Position numbers and translations under genes: made by a program
Assembly: GCF_018141425.1 (NCBI RefSeq)
Contig: NZ_CP058561.1
Coordinates: 2,046,001 to 2,110,000, forward strand
DNA from: Vallitalea guaymasensis
Lineage (GTDB): Bacteria; Bacillota; Clostridia; Lachnospirales; Vallitaleaceae
DNA: 64,000 nucleotides
Direction: 5' to 3'
Part shown: piece after piece, positions 45,241-54,396 of the stretch
How positions within the stretch are numbered: the first letter of the stretch is position 1
Layout of the letters: the number at the start of each line of letters is the position of its first letter
The notes under the pieces: model-generated
Databases searched by the model: none
The model's input: the letters and a program-made list of their open reading frames with translations, nothing else
Told to the model about the DNA's origin: nothing

Positions 45241-45818
45241 TGAGAATAGGTGTTTTAGGTTTTACTGATAAAAGACCTATACTCTATCCACTTATGAAAC
45301 TTCTACAAGCTACTGGAGATGTAATAGTCATAACAGATGATCGTCATTTCAAAAGGCTGATAGAAGATTATTCCTCATTGGGTCACCTAGGTAACATAAT
45401 GATTTGTGTCACAGACGCTACTCCTGATGAGGTGTGGGAAGAGATAGAATTGGAACAAAATGATTTTGACCATGTCATATATGATTTAAGAGATACAATA
45501 CATGAAGATATTCAATTCTATATTCATGTAAAAGGGTCCGATTTTGAAGATGGCGAAGAGGAATTTTTAGAATGCGTTGATGATTACAAAGAGATAAAGC
45601 TAATGTATGATGGCAAACAAGATAAATCAAAAGACACCATTAATATTCCTATCACTTTGAAATTAATTTCAACCCTTGAAGTTTTAGAAAACAAAAACCT
45701 TCTATTACCCCTACCAAGTAAAAAGATTAATCTAGCAATTGCAAAACTTATATCACCAAATATTGATATAAAAATGAAAGATGCTATAAAAATACTTAAG
45801 AAGGGGTGGCAGACATGA
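45240..45818 (+). CDS. Receiver-like protein of the Tad-like operon
   Basis: 192 residues, GTG start that overlaps the previous stop. Alternating strands and helices (IGVLGFTDKRPILYP, HVIYDLRDTIHED) suggest an alpha/beta fold similar to the N-terminal domain of CpaE. It overlaps the next gene by 4 nt. I read this gene plus the next as a split CpaE: a receiver-like half and a MinD-like half. Function inferred. Confidence 0.5.
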   Translation: MRIGVLGFTDKRPILYPLMKLLQATGDVIVITDDRHFKRLIEDYSSLGHLGNIMICVTDATPDEVWEEIELEQNDFDHVIYDLRDTIHEDIQFYIHVKGSDFEDGEEEFLECVDDYKEIKLMYDGKQDKSKDTINIPITLKLISTLEVLENKNLLLPLPSKKINLAIAKLISPNIDIKMKDAIKILKKGWQT

Positions 45819-46597
45819 AAGTAGTAGTTTATTCACCTGTACGTAGACAAGGTTGTACAACATTAAGCGTTCTACTTGGTTCTGCAATAGCCCAAGTAAC
45901 CAATATGAAAGTATGTTTAACATATACAGGAACGGAATCAGATGCTTTCAATATTGCTCTTGGGCTAAATCAAGTTGAAGATAGAACAAAATCTCTTACC
46001 CAAGTCATAAGGATGTTAGAAGCAAATAGTATAACTGGTAAAGATATTAATGATTATCTTACACCTCTGACTGATAACCTGGACATCATGCAGACATCGA
46101 GCGATTACATTACTACAGAAGAAAGTGACAAATTATTGACATTCGTATTGAACAACTTGACACATGATCTTATAATTACAGAAATTAATTCTGAACCTTA
46201 TGAAGAAAGTACTAAAGAAATATTATCAAATGCTGATATTATCATAGTACTTGCTTCTCAAGGAATGGATGTTATAAATAAATATAAGAATTGGAAAGAC
46301 AGTGACATATTTCCAGATTATAGTAAGGTAGTATATGCATTGAACTATTATGACCCTAATGTAAGTGCATTAAGGGACGTGGCTAAGATAATGGGGATAA
46401 AGCCATCTAAAATAGTGAAAATTACTACCAATCCATTCATAAAAAAAATGACCAATACTGGTTCTTTACATAAACTTCTACCCTATATTTACAACAAAGA
46501 TATAAGGGTAATCAATCTTCATGCAGATATAAGGGATCTATGCTATTTGGTCATGAGCAATTTAGGTATAAAGATAGATTGGGGGAAAAATAAATGA
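45815..46597 (+). CDS. CpaE/MinD-like protein lacking the P-loop lysines
   Basis: 260 residues from the ATG at 45815. The opening VVVYSPVRRQGCTTLS has the place and shape of the MinD/ParA P-loop but neither signature lysine, so ATP hydrolysis is doubtful. CpaE proteins position Tad pili. It sits between the receiver-like gene and tadA, with 4-nt overlaps on both sides that indicate coupling. Confidence 0.65.
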   Translation: MKVVVYSPVRRQGCTTLSVLLGSAIAQVTNMKVCLTYTGTESDAFNIALGLNQVEDRTKSLTQVIRMLEANSITGKDINDYLTPLTDNLDIMQTSSDYITTEESDKLLTFVLNNLTHDLIITEINSEPYEESTKEILSNADIIIVLASQGMDVINKYKNWKDSDIFPDYSKVVYALNYYDPNVSALRDVAKIMGIKPSKIVKITTNPFIKKMTNTGSLHKLLPYIYNKDIRVINLHADIRDLCYLVMSNLGIKIDWGKNK

Positions 46598-48414
46598 CCA
46601 ATCTATCCTTAACCCTGATTGTCTTATTCGGGGGTTTTATAGTATTAGTTATATGGTATCTTAAGAGTAAACATGAAAAACACGATATTGAGCATTCAGA
46701 CGTAATGACTTTTGAAAAACTTGTTGACACCGTAAAATACACTTTAGCAGACCTTATAAAAGAAGAAAATTATAATGGCTTCAGTGATGAAGACTTTAAA
46801 TCATTCTACAAAAGGAAAGCACGTATTCAAGATGCTATGAACAATTGTGTTTATGGTATAGATTCCGCTAAAGTTATTGTCCAAGATTTGATACGCTCCG
46901 TTATCATGGATGAATTACCTACTATCTCTGATATCAACGGTGTATTTGATTTTTATTCCAGAACACTAGAGACTAGAATAAAATTCGAGGTTCTAATGTA
47001 CTTCTATAAAAAGAAATATGGAAAAGAAGCTTTAGCCAAACTTATTGATGAATACGAACTAGATAGAGAAAGATACATTATAGAAAGCAAGACCTCACCA
47101 TCATATGCTATAACTACTGAAGATATAGATATGATATATGCAACAAAGCATTTTAAATTGACTTACCCTGTACTTGTTGATTTACTTACAGTACTAGTTT
47201 ATCAAAAATACAAAGGTTTTGGTATCATTGATACATTACGTGAAATGGATATAAACGGTTTTAACTGTGGTACATCTGGTTCTATATTATCCAATCTAAA
47301 CAAAGATGATACTGTCTTAAAAGCCCCAAGATCAGTTTGGTTATATTTTAGAGGTAAATACATTCATCTAAGATTTATGACTTTTAATACTGAGCAAGAA
47401 CTAAGACGTGTTATACAGCTTATCTGTAGATACAATAATCCAGGACCTCTTACAGAAAAAAGAGGTTATCTGGTTAATACAATGTATGATAAATCTAGAG
47501 TACTTGCTTTACGACCACCAGCTGCCGAATTCTGGGCAGTTTTTGTTCGTAAATTTTCACTTAATGATGTATCTCTACGAAGTCTTATAGAGAAACCTTA
47601 TGTACATAATGCTTCAATAGTGGTTGAATTACTAAAATATCTTATGATGGGACAAGTGACATGCGGAGTTACCGGACGTCAAGGTTCAGGTAAAACAACT
47701 CTAATGACTGCATTAATAGAATTCATTGACCCCAAATATACGATTCGTGTTCTAGAGATGGCTCCTGAGATGTATCTTCGTGAATTATATCCAGAAAGGA
47801 ATATCCTATCGGTACAAGAAACTGAATTTGTTAGCGCTTCTGAACTTCAAGATGCATTAAAGAAATCAGACGCTGCCGTATCCATAGTTGGTGAGGTTGC
47901 AACAGACCCTATAGCTGCTCGTATGATTCAAATGGGACAAGTTGCTTCTATATTCACTATATTTTCCCACCATGCCAACAGAGCTCCTGACTTAGTTAGG
48001 GCTCTACGTAACTCCCTCGTTAATGCTGGTGGATTTACTTCTATGGTTACTGCTGAACAACAGGTCATAGACATTGTACGTATTGATGTTCACTTGAACT
48101 ATACTACAGATGGTAAGCGTTATATTGAGCGTATTTCAGAAATCGTCAAATTGGATGAAGGTGTACCCTATCCTAATTATAAAAAACAGGACCCAGTACA
48201 TTCAATGAATGCAATAACCAAAGAATATTACACAAGAATTACTGACAGACAGACTTTTACTACTAGAGATATTCTTAAATATGATTTGGCTACTGATACA
48301 TATGTGGCTCTAGAATGGTTTACTCCGGAACTTACTCATTACATAATGAATTGTATACCAAAAGATAAACGCATTAGTTTTTCTAGATTTGTCCAGGAAA
48401 ACTGGGAGGTGTAG
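46594..48414 (+). CDS. tadA: TadA/CpaF-type secretion ATPase with N-terminal membrane anchor
   Basis: 606 residues. A membrane segment at residues 5-22 (LTLIVLFGGFIVLVIW) is unusual, since TadA is normally soluble. The ATPase core contains Walker A GRQGSGKTT near 360, an Asp-box-like EMAPEMYLRELYPER, Walker B-type SIVGEVATDPIAARM and a following HHANRAPDL. It should power assembly of the pilus. Its start overlaps the previous stop by 4 nt. Confidence 0.9.
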   Translation: MTNLSLTLIVLFGGFIVLVIWYLKSKHEKHDIEHSDVMTFEKLVDTVKYTLADLIKEENYNGFSDEDFKSFYKRKARIQDAMNNCVYGIDSAKVIVQDLIRSVIMDELPTISDINGVFDFYSRTLETRIKFEVLMYFYKKKYGKEALAKLIDEYELDRERYIIESKTSPSYAITTEDIDMIYATKHFKLTYPVLVDLLTVLVYQKYKGFGIIDTLREMDINGFNCGTSGSILSNLNKDDTVLKAPRSVWLYFRGKYIHLRFMTFNTEQELRRVIQLICRYNNPGPLTEKRGYLVNTMYDKSRVLALRPPAAEFWAVFVRKFSLNDVSLRSLIEKPYVHNASIVVELLKYLMMGQVTCGVTGRQGSGKTTLMTALIEFIDPKYTIRVLEMAPEMYLRELYPERNILSVQETEFVSASELQDALKKSDAAVSIVGEVATDPIAARMIQMGQVASIFTIFSHHANRAPDLVRALRNSLVNAGGFTSMVTAEQQVIDIVRIDVHLNYTTDGKRYIERISEIVKLDEGVPYPNYKKQDPVHSMNAITKEYYTRITDRQTFTTRDILKYDLATDTYVALEWFTPELTHYIMNCIPKDKRISFSRFVQENWEV

Positions 48415-48419
48415 TTATT

Positions 48420-50396
48420 ATGATGATGTTTTTACCTCTTATATTTACATGTGTTCTTGGTATAGTAGCTATTATAATAGTTATACGAAAGGACAAGAAA
48501 TCCAGAAGCAAGAAAACTAAGAATTATAAGTATTACAACAAAATGTTTCAGAAGTATGATAACTTTTTCTTGACAAGAAATGGAATAGAAAAACTTTATT
48601 ATAGAATAGCAGGACTATCTGTTTATACTAAAAGAGAGATAAAAGCTACAGCTGTTAAGTTGTATTCCCTATCCATTGGTACTTTTTGGGGTATCAATAT
48701 AGCTGGAATACTAATTTTCAGAGATGTCTTTACCTCTCTTTTATTATTAATATTTGCCTATATGGCTAAGAATGTTTTAGTTGATAAACAGATAGATAGG
48801 ATTCACTTCAAATTACTAAAACAGCTACTAGAAGCTTTATCTTCTATAAGACAAGCTTATCTTCGTTTAGGTGTAATACCTGACGCAATCGCTGAAGCTG
48901 AAGTAAGTCCTTTGTTGAAACATGCTTTTGAAGATATCTATCTAATATTAACAGCTGTTGATGGCGAAAGAAGACTTGAGGAATTCTATGCCTCTACACC
49001 TTTCAAACTTTTACAGACTTTTTCTGGAGTCTGTTTTATTTTGAATAATGCAGGTGACAGTAAATTATCAAATGGATCATCCAACTTCATACAAGCAATG
49101 GGTATGATGCACTCGGAAGTACAGATGGAGATACAAAGATTGGTGTTACAAAAAGCCAAGTTTGGTATTTTGGAATACTTACCGGTTGTACCTCTTGTAA
49201 CCCTTAGATTGATAGAAGCTTTTTTCATCAAACAGATACCAGGGACTGCTATTATATATCATGGTCCTCTTGGATATATATCCAAAGTAGTGATTTTTGT
49301 ATCAGCTATTGTTGGATATATGACTATTACCAAAATTAACAGCCCAATGGTCGTCAAAAAAGATGATAGAAATGCATTCATTAATAAGCTTGTTTCCAAT
49401 AAAAGCTTTGAGAGTTTTATTAAGAATATAATACCTAAAAAACCTAGAGTCATAAAAAAGAAAAAATATTACTTAGAGAAGTCTATGTCCAGTAAAGATA
49501 TAGTCTATTTATATGCAAATAAAGTAATATGCTTCATCTTAGGTTTTACCTTAAGCCTTTTCTTTATTTATTTCTCAGTTGAATTGGGGAAAGATTTTAT
49601 TCTTAGCAATGTCAGAGAAGTCTCATTGGTCGGCGGAGAAGAACTTGATGCAGAAGACATTGCAACTAGACAACAGATGGATGAAATATACTTGAATATT
49701 CACCCTATGCTTACTCGTAATAGGACAGAAGATTTTGTTAATACCTATCTACCTCATTTAGAAGAATTTGACAAGAAATCTCAAATAGATAGATTACAAA
49801 CTAAATATAAAACTTACTATAACACTTATTTCAAATGGTGGATGCTATTAATATGTTACATAATAGCAGTTATCTCATGGAGAATTCCCGAAATAGTGCT
49901 AAAAGCACGTATATGGTTATTGAAAACTGAAGCTGAAGAAGATGTATTGCAACTACAGACCATAATAACCATATTGATGAATACATCAGCAGACACTATG
50001 GAGACATTATATTGGCTGCAACGTCAATCACGTGTACATAGAAACATACTTATTGATGCTTATCATGAATATCCCTCAGACCCAGAACTGGCACTACATA
50101 GATTGAAAAGTAAAGTTGCATTGCCAGAGTTCAAAAGAATGGTAGATAAATTAATATTAACCATTCATCAGATTTCTCTAGCAGATGCTTTTAGCGATCT
50201 AATATCAGAGAGGGATCATTTATTAAGAATTAGAGAAATCACACAACAATCAATACTCAAGAAAAAGCGTTCATTTGTAAGTCCATTATCAATGGCACCC
50301 CTACTACTAACTACAGCCTGTTACATAATCATGCCATTGGGAATATTAGGATTGAAAGAATTCTTTTTCGCTATTCAAGAATTTCAGAAATTATAA
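48420..50396 (+). CDS. TadB-TadC fusion, inner-membrane platform protein
   Basis: 658 residues, ATG after GGAGGTG. Residues 1-330 read as one GspF/TadB-like unit (KLLKQLLEALSSIRQAYL, then a pair of membrane segments before KINSPM), and 370-658 as a second unit (LQLQTIITILMNTSADTM, ending in AFSDLISERDHLLRIREITQ and two membrane segments). In typical Tad loci TadB and TadC are separate proteins of about 300 residues, so this is a fused platform. It follows tadA by 5 nt. Confidence 0.8.
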   Translation: MMMFLPLIFTCVLGIVAIIIVIRKDKKSRSKKTKNYKYYNKMFQKYDNFFLTRNGIEKLYYRIAGLSVYTKREIKATAVKLYSLSIGTFWGINIAGILIFRDVFTSLLLLIFAYMAKNVLVDKQIDRIHFKLLKQLLEALSSIRQAYLRLGVIPDAIAEAEVSPLLKHAFEDIYLILTAVDGERRLEEFYASTPFKLLQTFSGVCFILNNAGDSKLSNGSSNFIQAMGMMHSEVQMEIQRLVLQKAKFGILEYLPVVPLVTLRLIEAFFIKQIPGTAIIYHGPLGYISKVVIFVSAIVGYMTITKINSPMVVKKDDRNAFINKLVSNKSFESFIKNIIPKKPRVIKKKKYYLEKSMSSKDIVYLYANKVICFILGFTLSLFFIYFSVELGKDFILSNVREVSLVGGEELDAEDIATRQQMDEIYLNIHPMLTRNRTEDFVNTYLPHLEEFDKKSQIDRLQTKYKTYYNTYFKWWMLLICYIIAVISWRIPEIVLKARIWLLKTEAEEDVLQLQTIITILMNTSADTMETLYWLQRQSRVHRNILIDAYHEYPSDPELALHRLKSKVALPEFKRMVDKLILTIHQISLADAFSDLISERDHLLRIREITQQSILKKKRSFVSPLSMAPLLLTTACYIIMPLGILGLKEFFFAIQEFQKL

Positions 50397-50414
50397 TTGT
50401 AAGGAGGCACAAAA

Positions 50415-50966
50415 ATGAAATGTAGCACAAGTATCGTGACACTAACTCCAAGCAGAGAGATCTTTAGAAAAGTTAATGGTGAAAACTTCTTAGTCTCTAA
50501 AGTTATTGTGGAAGGCATTGAGATACCTGCCGTTGGTTCTGAATATATTCTAGGCAATCTGCAAGGACGCGTAGAGGTAAAATATTATCTACGTTCAGAG
50601 ACAACAGCTGATAATAAACTGTTTACTTTTATGTATATCATTACTGCTAAACAAGTAATTAACAATATACCTGAAAGAAATTATATTCAAGTTGGAGGCT
50701 ATGTTGTAAAAACAAAAGGTCTCTTGATTAAGAATAACACCTGCATGGAAATTTTACCTTTTATTGTTAAATATAAATCTTATGACGGTAATTACAATGT
50801 AGCACATTGTGTTGCAAAAGGAGCCAAAGCTAGAGAACTCGCCAAAATGAAGAAAGGTGATATCGTCGAGGTTACAGGAAAATTCAAAAAAGAACATAAT
50901 ACTTTAGAAGTACTTGTAGAAGAAGTAGATTTTTATAAAGCTTATAATAAATTAAAAATCAGCTGA
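50415..50966 (+). CDS. OB-fold-like protein in a pilus operon
   Basis: 183 residues, ATG after AAGGAGG. Two barrel-like beta units: the second (NYNVAHCVAKGAKARELAKM, then KKGDIVEVTGKF) resembles a single-stranded-DNA-binding OB fold. No signal or membrane segment, so it is cytoplasmic. Its presence between pilus platform and pilin genes is odd. It may bind nucleic acid, perhaps for uptake, or be a divergent OB-fold regulator. Confidence 0.5.
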   Translation: MKCSTSIVTLTPSREIFRKVNGENFLVSKVIVEGIEIPAVGSEYILGNLQGRVEVKYYLRSETTADNKLFTFMYIITAKQVINNIPERNYIQVGGYVVKTKGLLIKNNTCMEILPFIVKYKSYDGNYNVAHCVAKGAKARELAKMKKGDIVEVTGKFKKEHNTLEVLVEEVDFYKAYNKLKIS

Positions 50967-50981
50967 TTCTAGCTCACATAG

Positions 50982-51011
50982 TTTACAAAGCAAAATATGT
51001 AAAAATAAAAT
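50982..51011 (+). promoter_or_regulatory. Possible pilin promoter
   Basis: TTTACA (50982-50987), an 18-bp spacer and TAAAAT (51006-51011) just ahead of the pilin-like gene, which also has its own terminator. Suggests separate, high expression. Confidence 0.4.
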
Positions 51012-51055
51012 AACTAGTGGACAGTTTAGTCCAACTTAAAGGAGGAAAACAACTC

Positions 51056-51601
51056 ATGGAAGGCGAAATGGGTACTGGTGCAAGAATTGCCATCGCACTT
51101 ATAGTTTTAGGAGTACTAATATCAGTAGTATTCACAATTTTAGGATTTACAAGGAACACAACTAATCAAGGTATATCAACAGTTCAAAATTCACTAGAAT
51201 CAATGCAGTTAGCTGTTTTTGATGATTATGACCAACAAATACAATCAGGTACTCAAGTATTATCAGCATTAAAGTTATTTGAAGGCAGACCAGTGGGTCT
51301 AGTAGTAAGAACAAAAGCACAAATTGGTAAATCTGCTGATACCGGACATAATTATGGTGCTCAATTTGATGGCACAGATGAGAATTTCGTTTCAGACGCT
51401 TTAACAAAAACTGGTGATAACTCATGGTATGTAAAGAATCTAGACTCTGATGCTAATGGAACAATGACATATAACATGAATTACCTACCAGCTAAGCAAT
51501 CTGGTACAGATGCATTTATTCGACCTACTGCAAAATTCTTAGCAGAACTTATGAAAGATACAACTGGAACTATAGTTGGTATTTGTTTTACACAACAATA
51601 G
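51056..51601 (+). CDS. Pilin-like protein, probable main pilus subunit
   Basis: 181 residues from the ATG at 51056, 10 nt after GGAGG; the upstream ATG-like frame has no site. After EGEMGTGAR comes a hydrophobic helix (IAIALIVLGVLISVVFTIL), then a soluble domain ending GICFTQQ. Size, single N-terminal helix and order after TadBC suggest the major pilin. The cut site for a prepilin peptidase is not of the usual Flp type and no peptidase gene is in the window. Own terminator follows. Confidence 0.6.
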   Translation: MEGEMGTGARIAIALIVLGVLISVVFTILGFTRNTTNQGISTVQNSLESMQLAVFDDYDQQIQSGTQVLSALKLFEGRPVGLVVRTKAQIGKSADTGHNYGAQFDGTDENFVSDALTKTGDNSWYVKNLDSDANGTMTYNMNYLPAKQSGTDAFIRPTAKFLAELMKDTTGTIVGICFTQQ

Positions 51602-51607
51602 TTTCAT

Positions 51608-51640
51608 AAGTCCTTAGATATAACTATCTAAGGACTTTTT
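51608..51640 (+). terminator. Terminator after the pilin-like gene
   Basis: AAGTCCTTAGATA, loop TAAC, TATCTAAGGACTT: a perfect 13-bp stem followed by TTTTTC. It would limit read-through, so the pilin is made in excess over the minor genes downstream. Confidence 0.8.
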
Positions 51641-51665
51641 CTAATACTTAAGGAGGCGATATATA

Positions 51666-52112
51666 TTGGATGAATGGAGTAAAGCCATATGGATTTTTGT
51701 TGAACTTATGATAGCTTCTCTTATACTGGTAAACGTAGTTATACTAGTAAGAATGGCTGGTGAGGCAGGCAGAGCTCAACAGCGTGAAATAGATGCAGTA
51801 GCTATAACAAAAGAATTTCGCACATATTTTAGATATGAAGAAAACGATAAAATATATCCTCAAGATATTATATCTATAATATTTGAAACAAGAGGTTATC
51901 CAGAGGTCTGGGTTGATACAACAATAGGAGATGAAGATGGATTCAATTATAAATGGAATACTTCTCTTCCATCTAATGACACAAAGTGGGATTTAACAAA
52001 TATATCAGAAAATATACTGCCTTATAAATCAAGATATAAATCTACTGTAGTAAAAAATATAAATGGAGATATTAATAGAATAGAATTCAGGAGGATTGCA
52101 TATGGAAAATGA
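51666..52112 (+). CDS. Minor pilin-like membrane protein 1
   Basis: 148 residues, TTG start after AAGGAGG. WSKAIWIFVELMIASLILVN is an N-terminal anchor and a soluble beta-type domain follows. No known family. Start of a run of five related small genes. Confidence 0.5.
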   Translation: MDEWSKAIWIFVELMIASLILVNVVILVRMAGEAGRAQQREIDAVAITKEFRTYFRYEENDKIYPQDIISIIFETRGYPEVWVDTTIGDEDGFNYKWNTSLPSNDTKWDLTNISENILPYKSRYKSTVVKNINGDINRIEFRRIAYGK

Positions 52113-52476
52113 AGCTAACTCCGTTCTTAGACAAGGAGTAGTATTAGTAGTTATAGCCTTTATTGTAGGTATATGCTGGATAACTGTAACATGTGGACAA
52201 CAACTCTATAGATCCATGTCAAATATGATTACTAATGGTATATCTAGTACCTACTCCTCAGAAATAGAAGCGATAATTGATTATCAACAAGACTTACCTG
52301 CTTCTTCTATTTACATAGCTCTCTTAAAAAATAGTGATTCAATCAGAAGTATTTCTGGTGGGGCTCATGGAATTAGAATCAATTCCATTGACGATCTACA
52401 ATTATTATTCAAATACCAAATAAACTGTGATATAACAAAAAAAAATGAAGTTTATGATATCGTAATAAAACCATAG
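52102..52476 (+). CDS. Minor pilin-like membrane protein 2
   Basis: 124 residues; ATG at 52102 after AGGAGG, overlapping the previous gene by 11 nt. GVVLVVIAFIVGICWITVT is the anchor, and a small soluble domain follows. No family recognised. Confidence 0.5.
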   Translation: MENEANSVLRQGVVLVVIAFIVGICWITVTCGQQLYRSMSNMITNGISSTYSSEIEAIIDYQQDLPASSIYIALLKNSDSIRSISGGAHGIRINSIDDLQLLFKYQINCDITKKNEVYDIVIKP

Positions 52477-52487
52477 GAGGTAGACTC

Positions 52488-52895
52488 ATGCAAACTGATG
52501 ATATGATTGATATTGTCACCACAGTAATAATATTAGCTATCTTGATACCTATAACAGTTTCACTTGCTCGTCCTTTTTATAGAAATGAATTAGGTGGTTT
52601 TGGTGTACAAATTGAAAAAACCGCATTAAAAACTCAGGGAGAGTTATTACCAAATAATAAAGATTTTAATTCTAATGATACTATGCTTTTATTAGCTGTA
52701 GCAGATGAGTATTTCCCTGAACCAAAGATTATTGAAATAAATGGCACTGTCATTAACATAGATTCTGTATTTTTTACAAATAGAATTCCTGCTTTACAAT
52801 CTGCCTATGCAGCTATGCCTACCGTAAGGGACATGAATATCCAATTATATGTAGGTAAAGACATACAAAGAAAATGGGTGATTTCCAATGAGTGA
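52488..52895 (+). CDS. Minor pilin-like membrane protein 3
   Basis: 135 residues, ATG after AGGAGG. Anchor IVTTVIILAILIPITVSLA with a soluble tail. Overlaps the next start by 8 nt. Confidence 0.5.
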   Translation: MQTDDMIDIVTTVIILAILIPITVSLARPFYRNELGGFGVQIEKTALKTQGELLPNNKDFNSNDTMLLLAVADEYFPEPKIIEINGTVINIDSVFFTNRIPALQSAYAAMPTVRDMNIQLYVGKDIQRKWVISNE

Positions 52896-53334
52896 TTTTT
52901 TTAATAGAATTATAGGTCTTTTTTTAGTTTTCATACTACTTGTTATTGCACCACTTATTATTCAATCTCTAAGCAGAGACTTAACAATCAAAAGATCCAT
53001 ATTAAATGAAATGACAAATTTTGTTGACAAAGTTACTGATACTGGTCATATCTCTGATCTAGATAAAACTGATTTTTATGTTGGCTGTTCTTCTTATGGT
53101 GCAGTAGTAGATATAAAAATCAAACGTTATATGAGAATTGTTAATCCAGATGGAAATGGAAGCACATATTGTACCTACGTCCTAACTGATAAGATTACTG
53201 ATTGGGATCAAGGTGACATTATTGAAGTTGATGTACAAGCTATTGACCATACTACTGCTCAAAAACTGGCTGTATACTTTAACAAAGTTTCTACTCCTAA
53301 ATTAGATTTTCAGCTTGCAGGTATGATACGATAA
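52888..53334 (+). CDS. Minor pilin-like membrane protein 4
   Basis: 148 residues. The anchor is FNRIIGLFLVFILLVIAPLI; a mixed alpha/beta domain follows. No known family. Confidence 0.5.
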   Translation: MSDFFNRIIGLFLVFILLVIAPLIIQSLSRDLTIKRSILNEMTNFVDKVTDTGHISDLDKTDFYVGCSSYGAVVDIKIKRYMRIVNPDGNGSTYCTYVLTDKITDWDQGDIIEVDVQAIDHTTAQKLAVYFNKVSTPKLDFQLAGMIR

Positions 53335-53359
53335 TTTTTCATAGTTAGGAGGTTATTAT

Positions 53360-54319
53360 TTGAAAAAAACAGGTATCGCTTTATTAGTGTCTCTATACTA
53401 TTTGGGAGGATTAATTGTATTTTCTTCAAATTATATACAAAAAGATATACAAGAGTTCGAACAACTAAAGTTGTCTTTTGCCGTTGACTATGCTTCTGAT
53501 GCAGCTATATGTGAGCTGCTTAATTCAAAAGATTTGTCTATGGATTATTCAGAAACCAACTATCTAAGCGCTGACCCTAATCTAGCTCTAGAAACTTTTA
53601 TAGATGTTTTTTCAGCTAATTATGGTTTGAACTTTGATGAAACAAATGAATCTCACATAAAAATGAATTTTATTCCTGCTTTTGTAGTTGCTATGTACGA
53701 TGGCTACTATATGGCTACCCCTACACTTATAAGTAATGCAACTAATTATCCAGAAAATGAACTTAGTGATGGTGACTGGGATCTGAAATTCGGTCCAAAA
53801 TTGCCTTATAAATATGAGTATAATGGGTCCACCTATGCCCTTAATATGGGTGGTGAATATGCTTTAAAGTTAAATAATAATATGTTGTCAAAACATAAAG
53901 GATTACCCCCTGGTATCTCGTCAACAGAAGATAATCTAGGGGAAATCAGTAGAATTATATCTTCTAATATCTCCTACACAATAAATAAATTGAATGAAAC
54001 AAATACCCGCTGGGCTAATACATTCTACATTCCAAGAGATTTGACTACTTATACCGGTGTTAATTGTATTGAAGGTCCTTCCGTATTAGCTCTTGTACAA
54101 AACGTAGATTTAGCTACTTCTAGACCAATCTCCGCCTTTAGTGTCGCAGGTTCTAAGATACAAAAAGCTAGAATGGTTGCAGCTTATACAAGAGATGGAA
54201 TAAAGTATTACTGCTATGCAGATAAATTACCTAGTTCTGTTAATGCTGAAAACCTGTACCCTACTATAAAAGAAGCTGCTAGGGCAGGTTATTATTGCGA
54301 TATAAAGTATATGGAATGA
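53360..54319 (+). CDS. Secreted or anchored protein at the end of the pilin run
   Basis: 319 residues, TTG start after AGGAGG. A single N-terminal hydrophobic segment (GIALLVSLYYLGGLIVFS) precedes a long soluble domain with no recognised motif. The size suggests a tip or minor pilin-like protein, comparable in position to TadE/TadG-type genes of classical Tad loci. Confidence 0.5.
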   Translation: MKKTGIALLVSLYYLGGLIVFSSNYIQKDIQEFEQLKLSFAVDYASDAAICELLNSKDLSMDYSETNYLSADPNLALETFIDVFSANYGLNFDETNESHIKMNFIPAFVVAMYDGYYMATPTLISNATNYPENELSDGDWDLKFGPKLPYKYEYNGSTYALNMGGEYALKLNNNMLSKHKGLPPGISSTEDNLGEISRIISSNISYTINKLNETNTRWANTFYIPRDLTTYTGVNCIEGPSVLALVQNVDLATSRPISAFSVAGSKIQKARMVAAYTRDGIKYYCYADKLPSSVNAENLYPTIKEAARAGYYCDIKYME

Positions 54320-54329
54320 GAGTTCTAAT

Positions 54330-54358
54330 TTGTAATATTCTATTTAGCGTGATATATT
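54330..54358 (+). promoter_or_regulatory. Promoter of the first SLH gene
   Basis: TTGTAA (54330-54335), a 17-bp spacer and TATATT (54353-54358). The same sequence with small changes recurs ahead of the two later SLH copies. Confidence 0.6.
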
Positions 54359-54396
54359 ATTAGCAATACATAAAACTTCAAAGGAGATTGATACAT

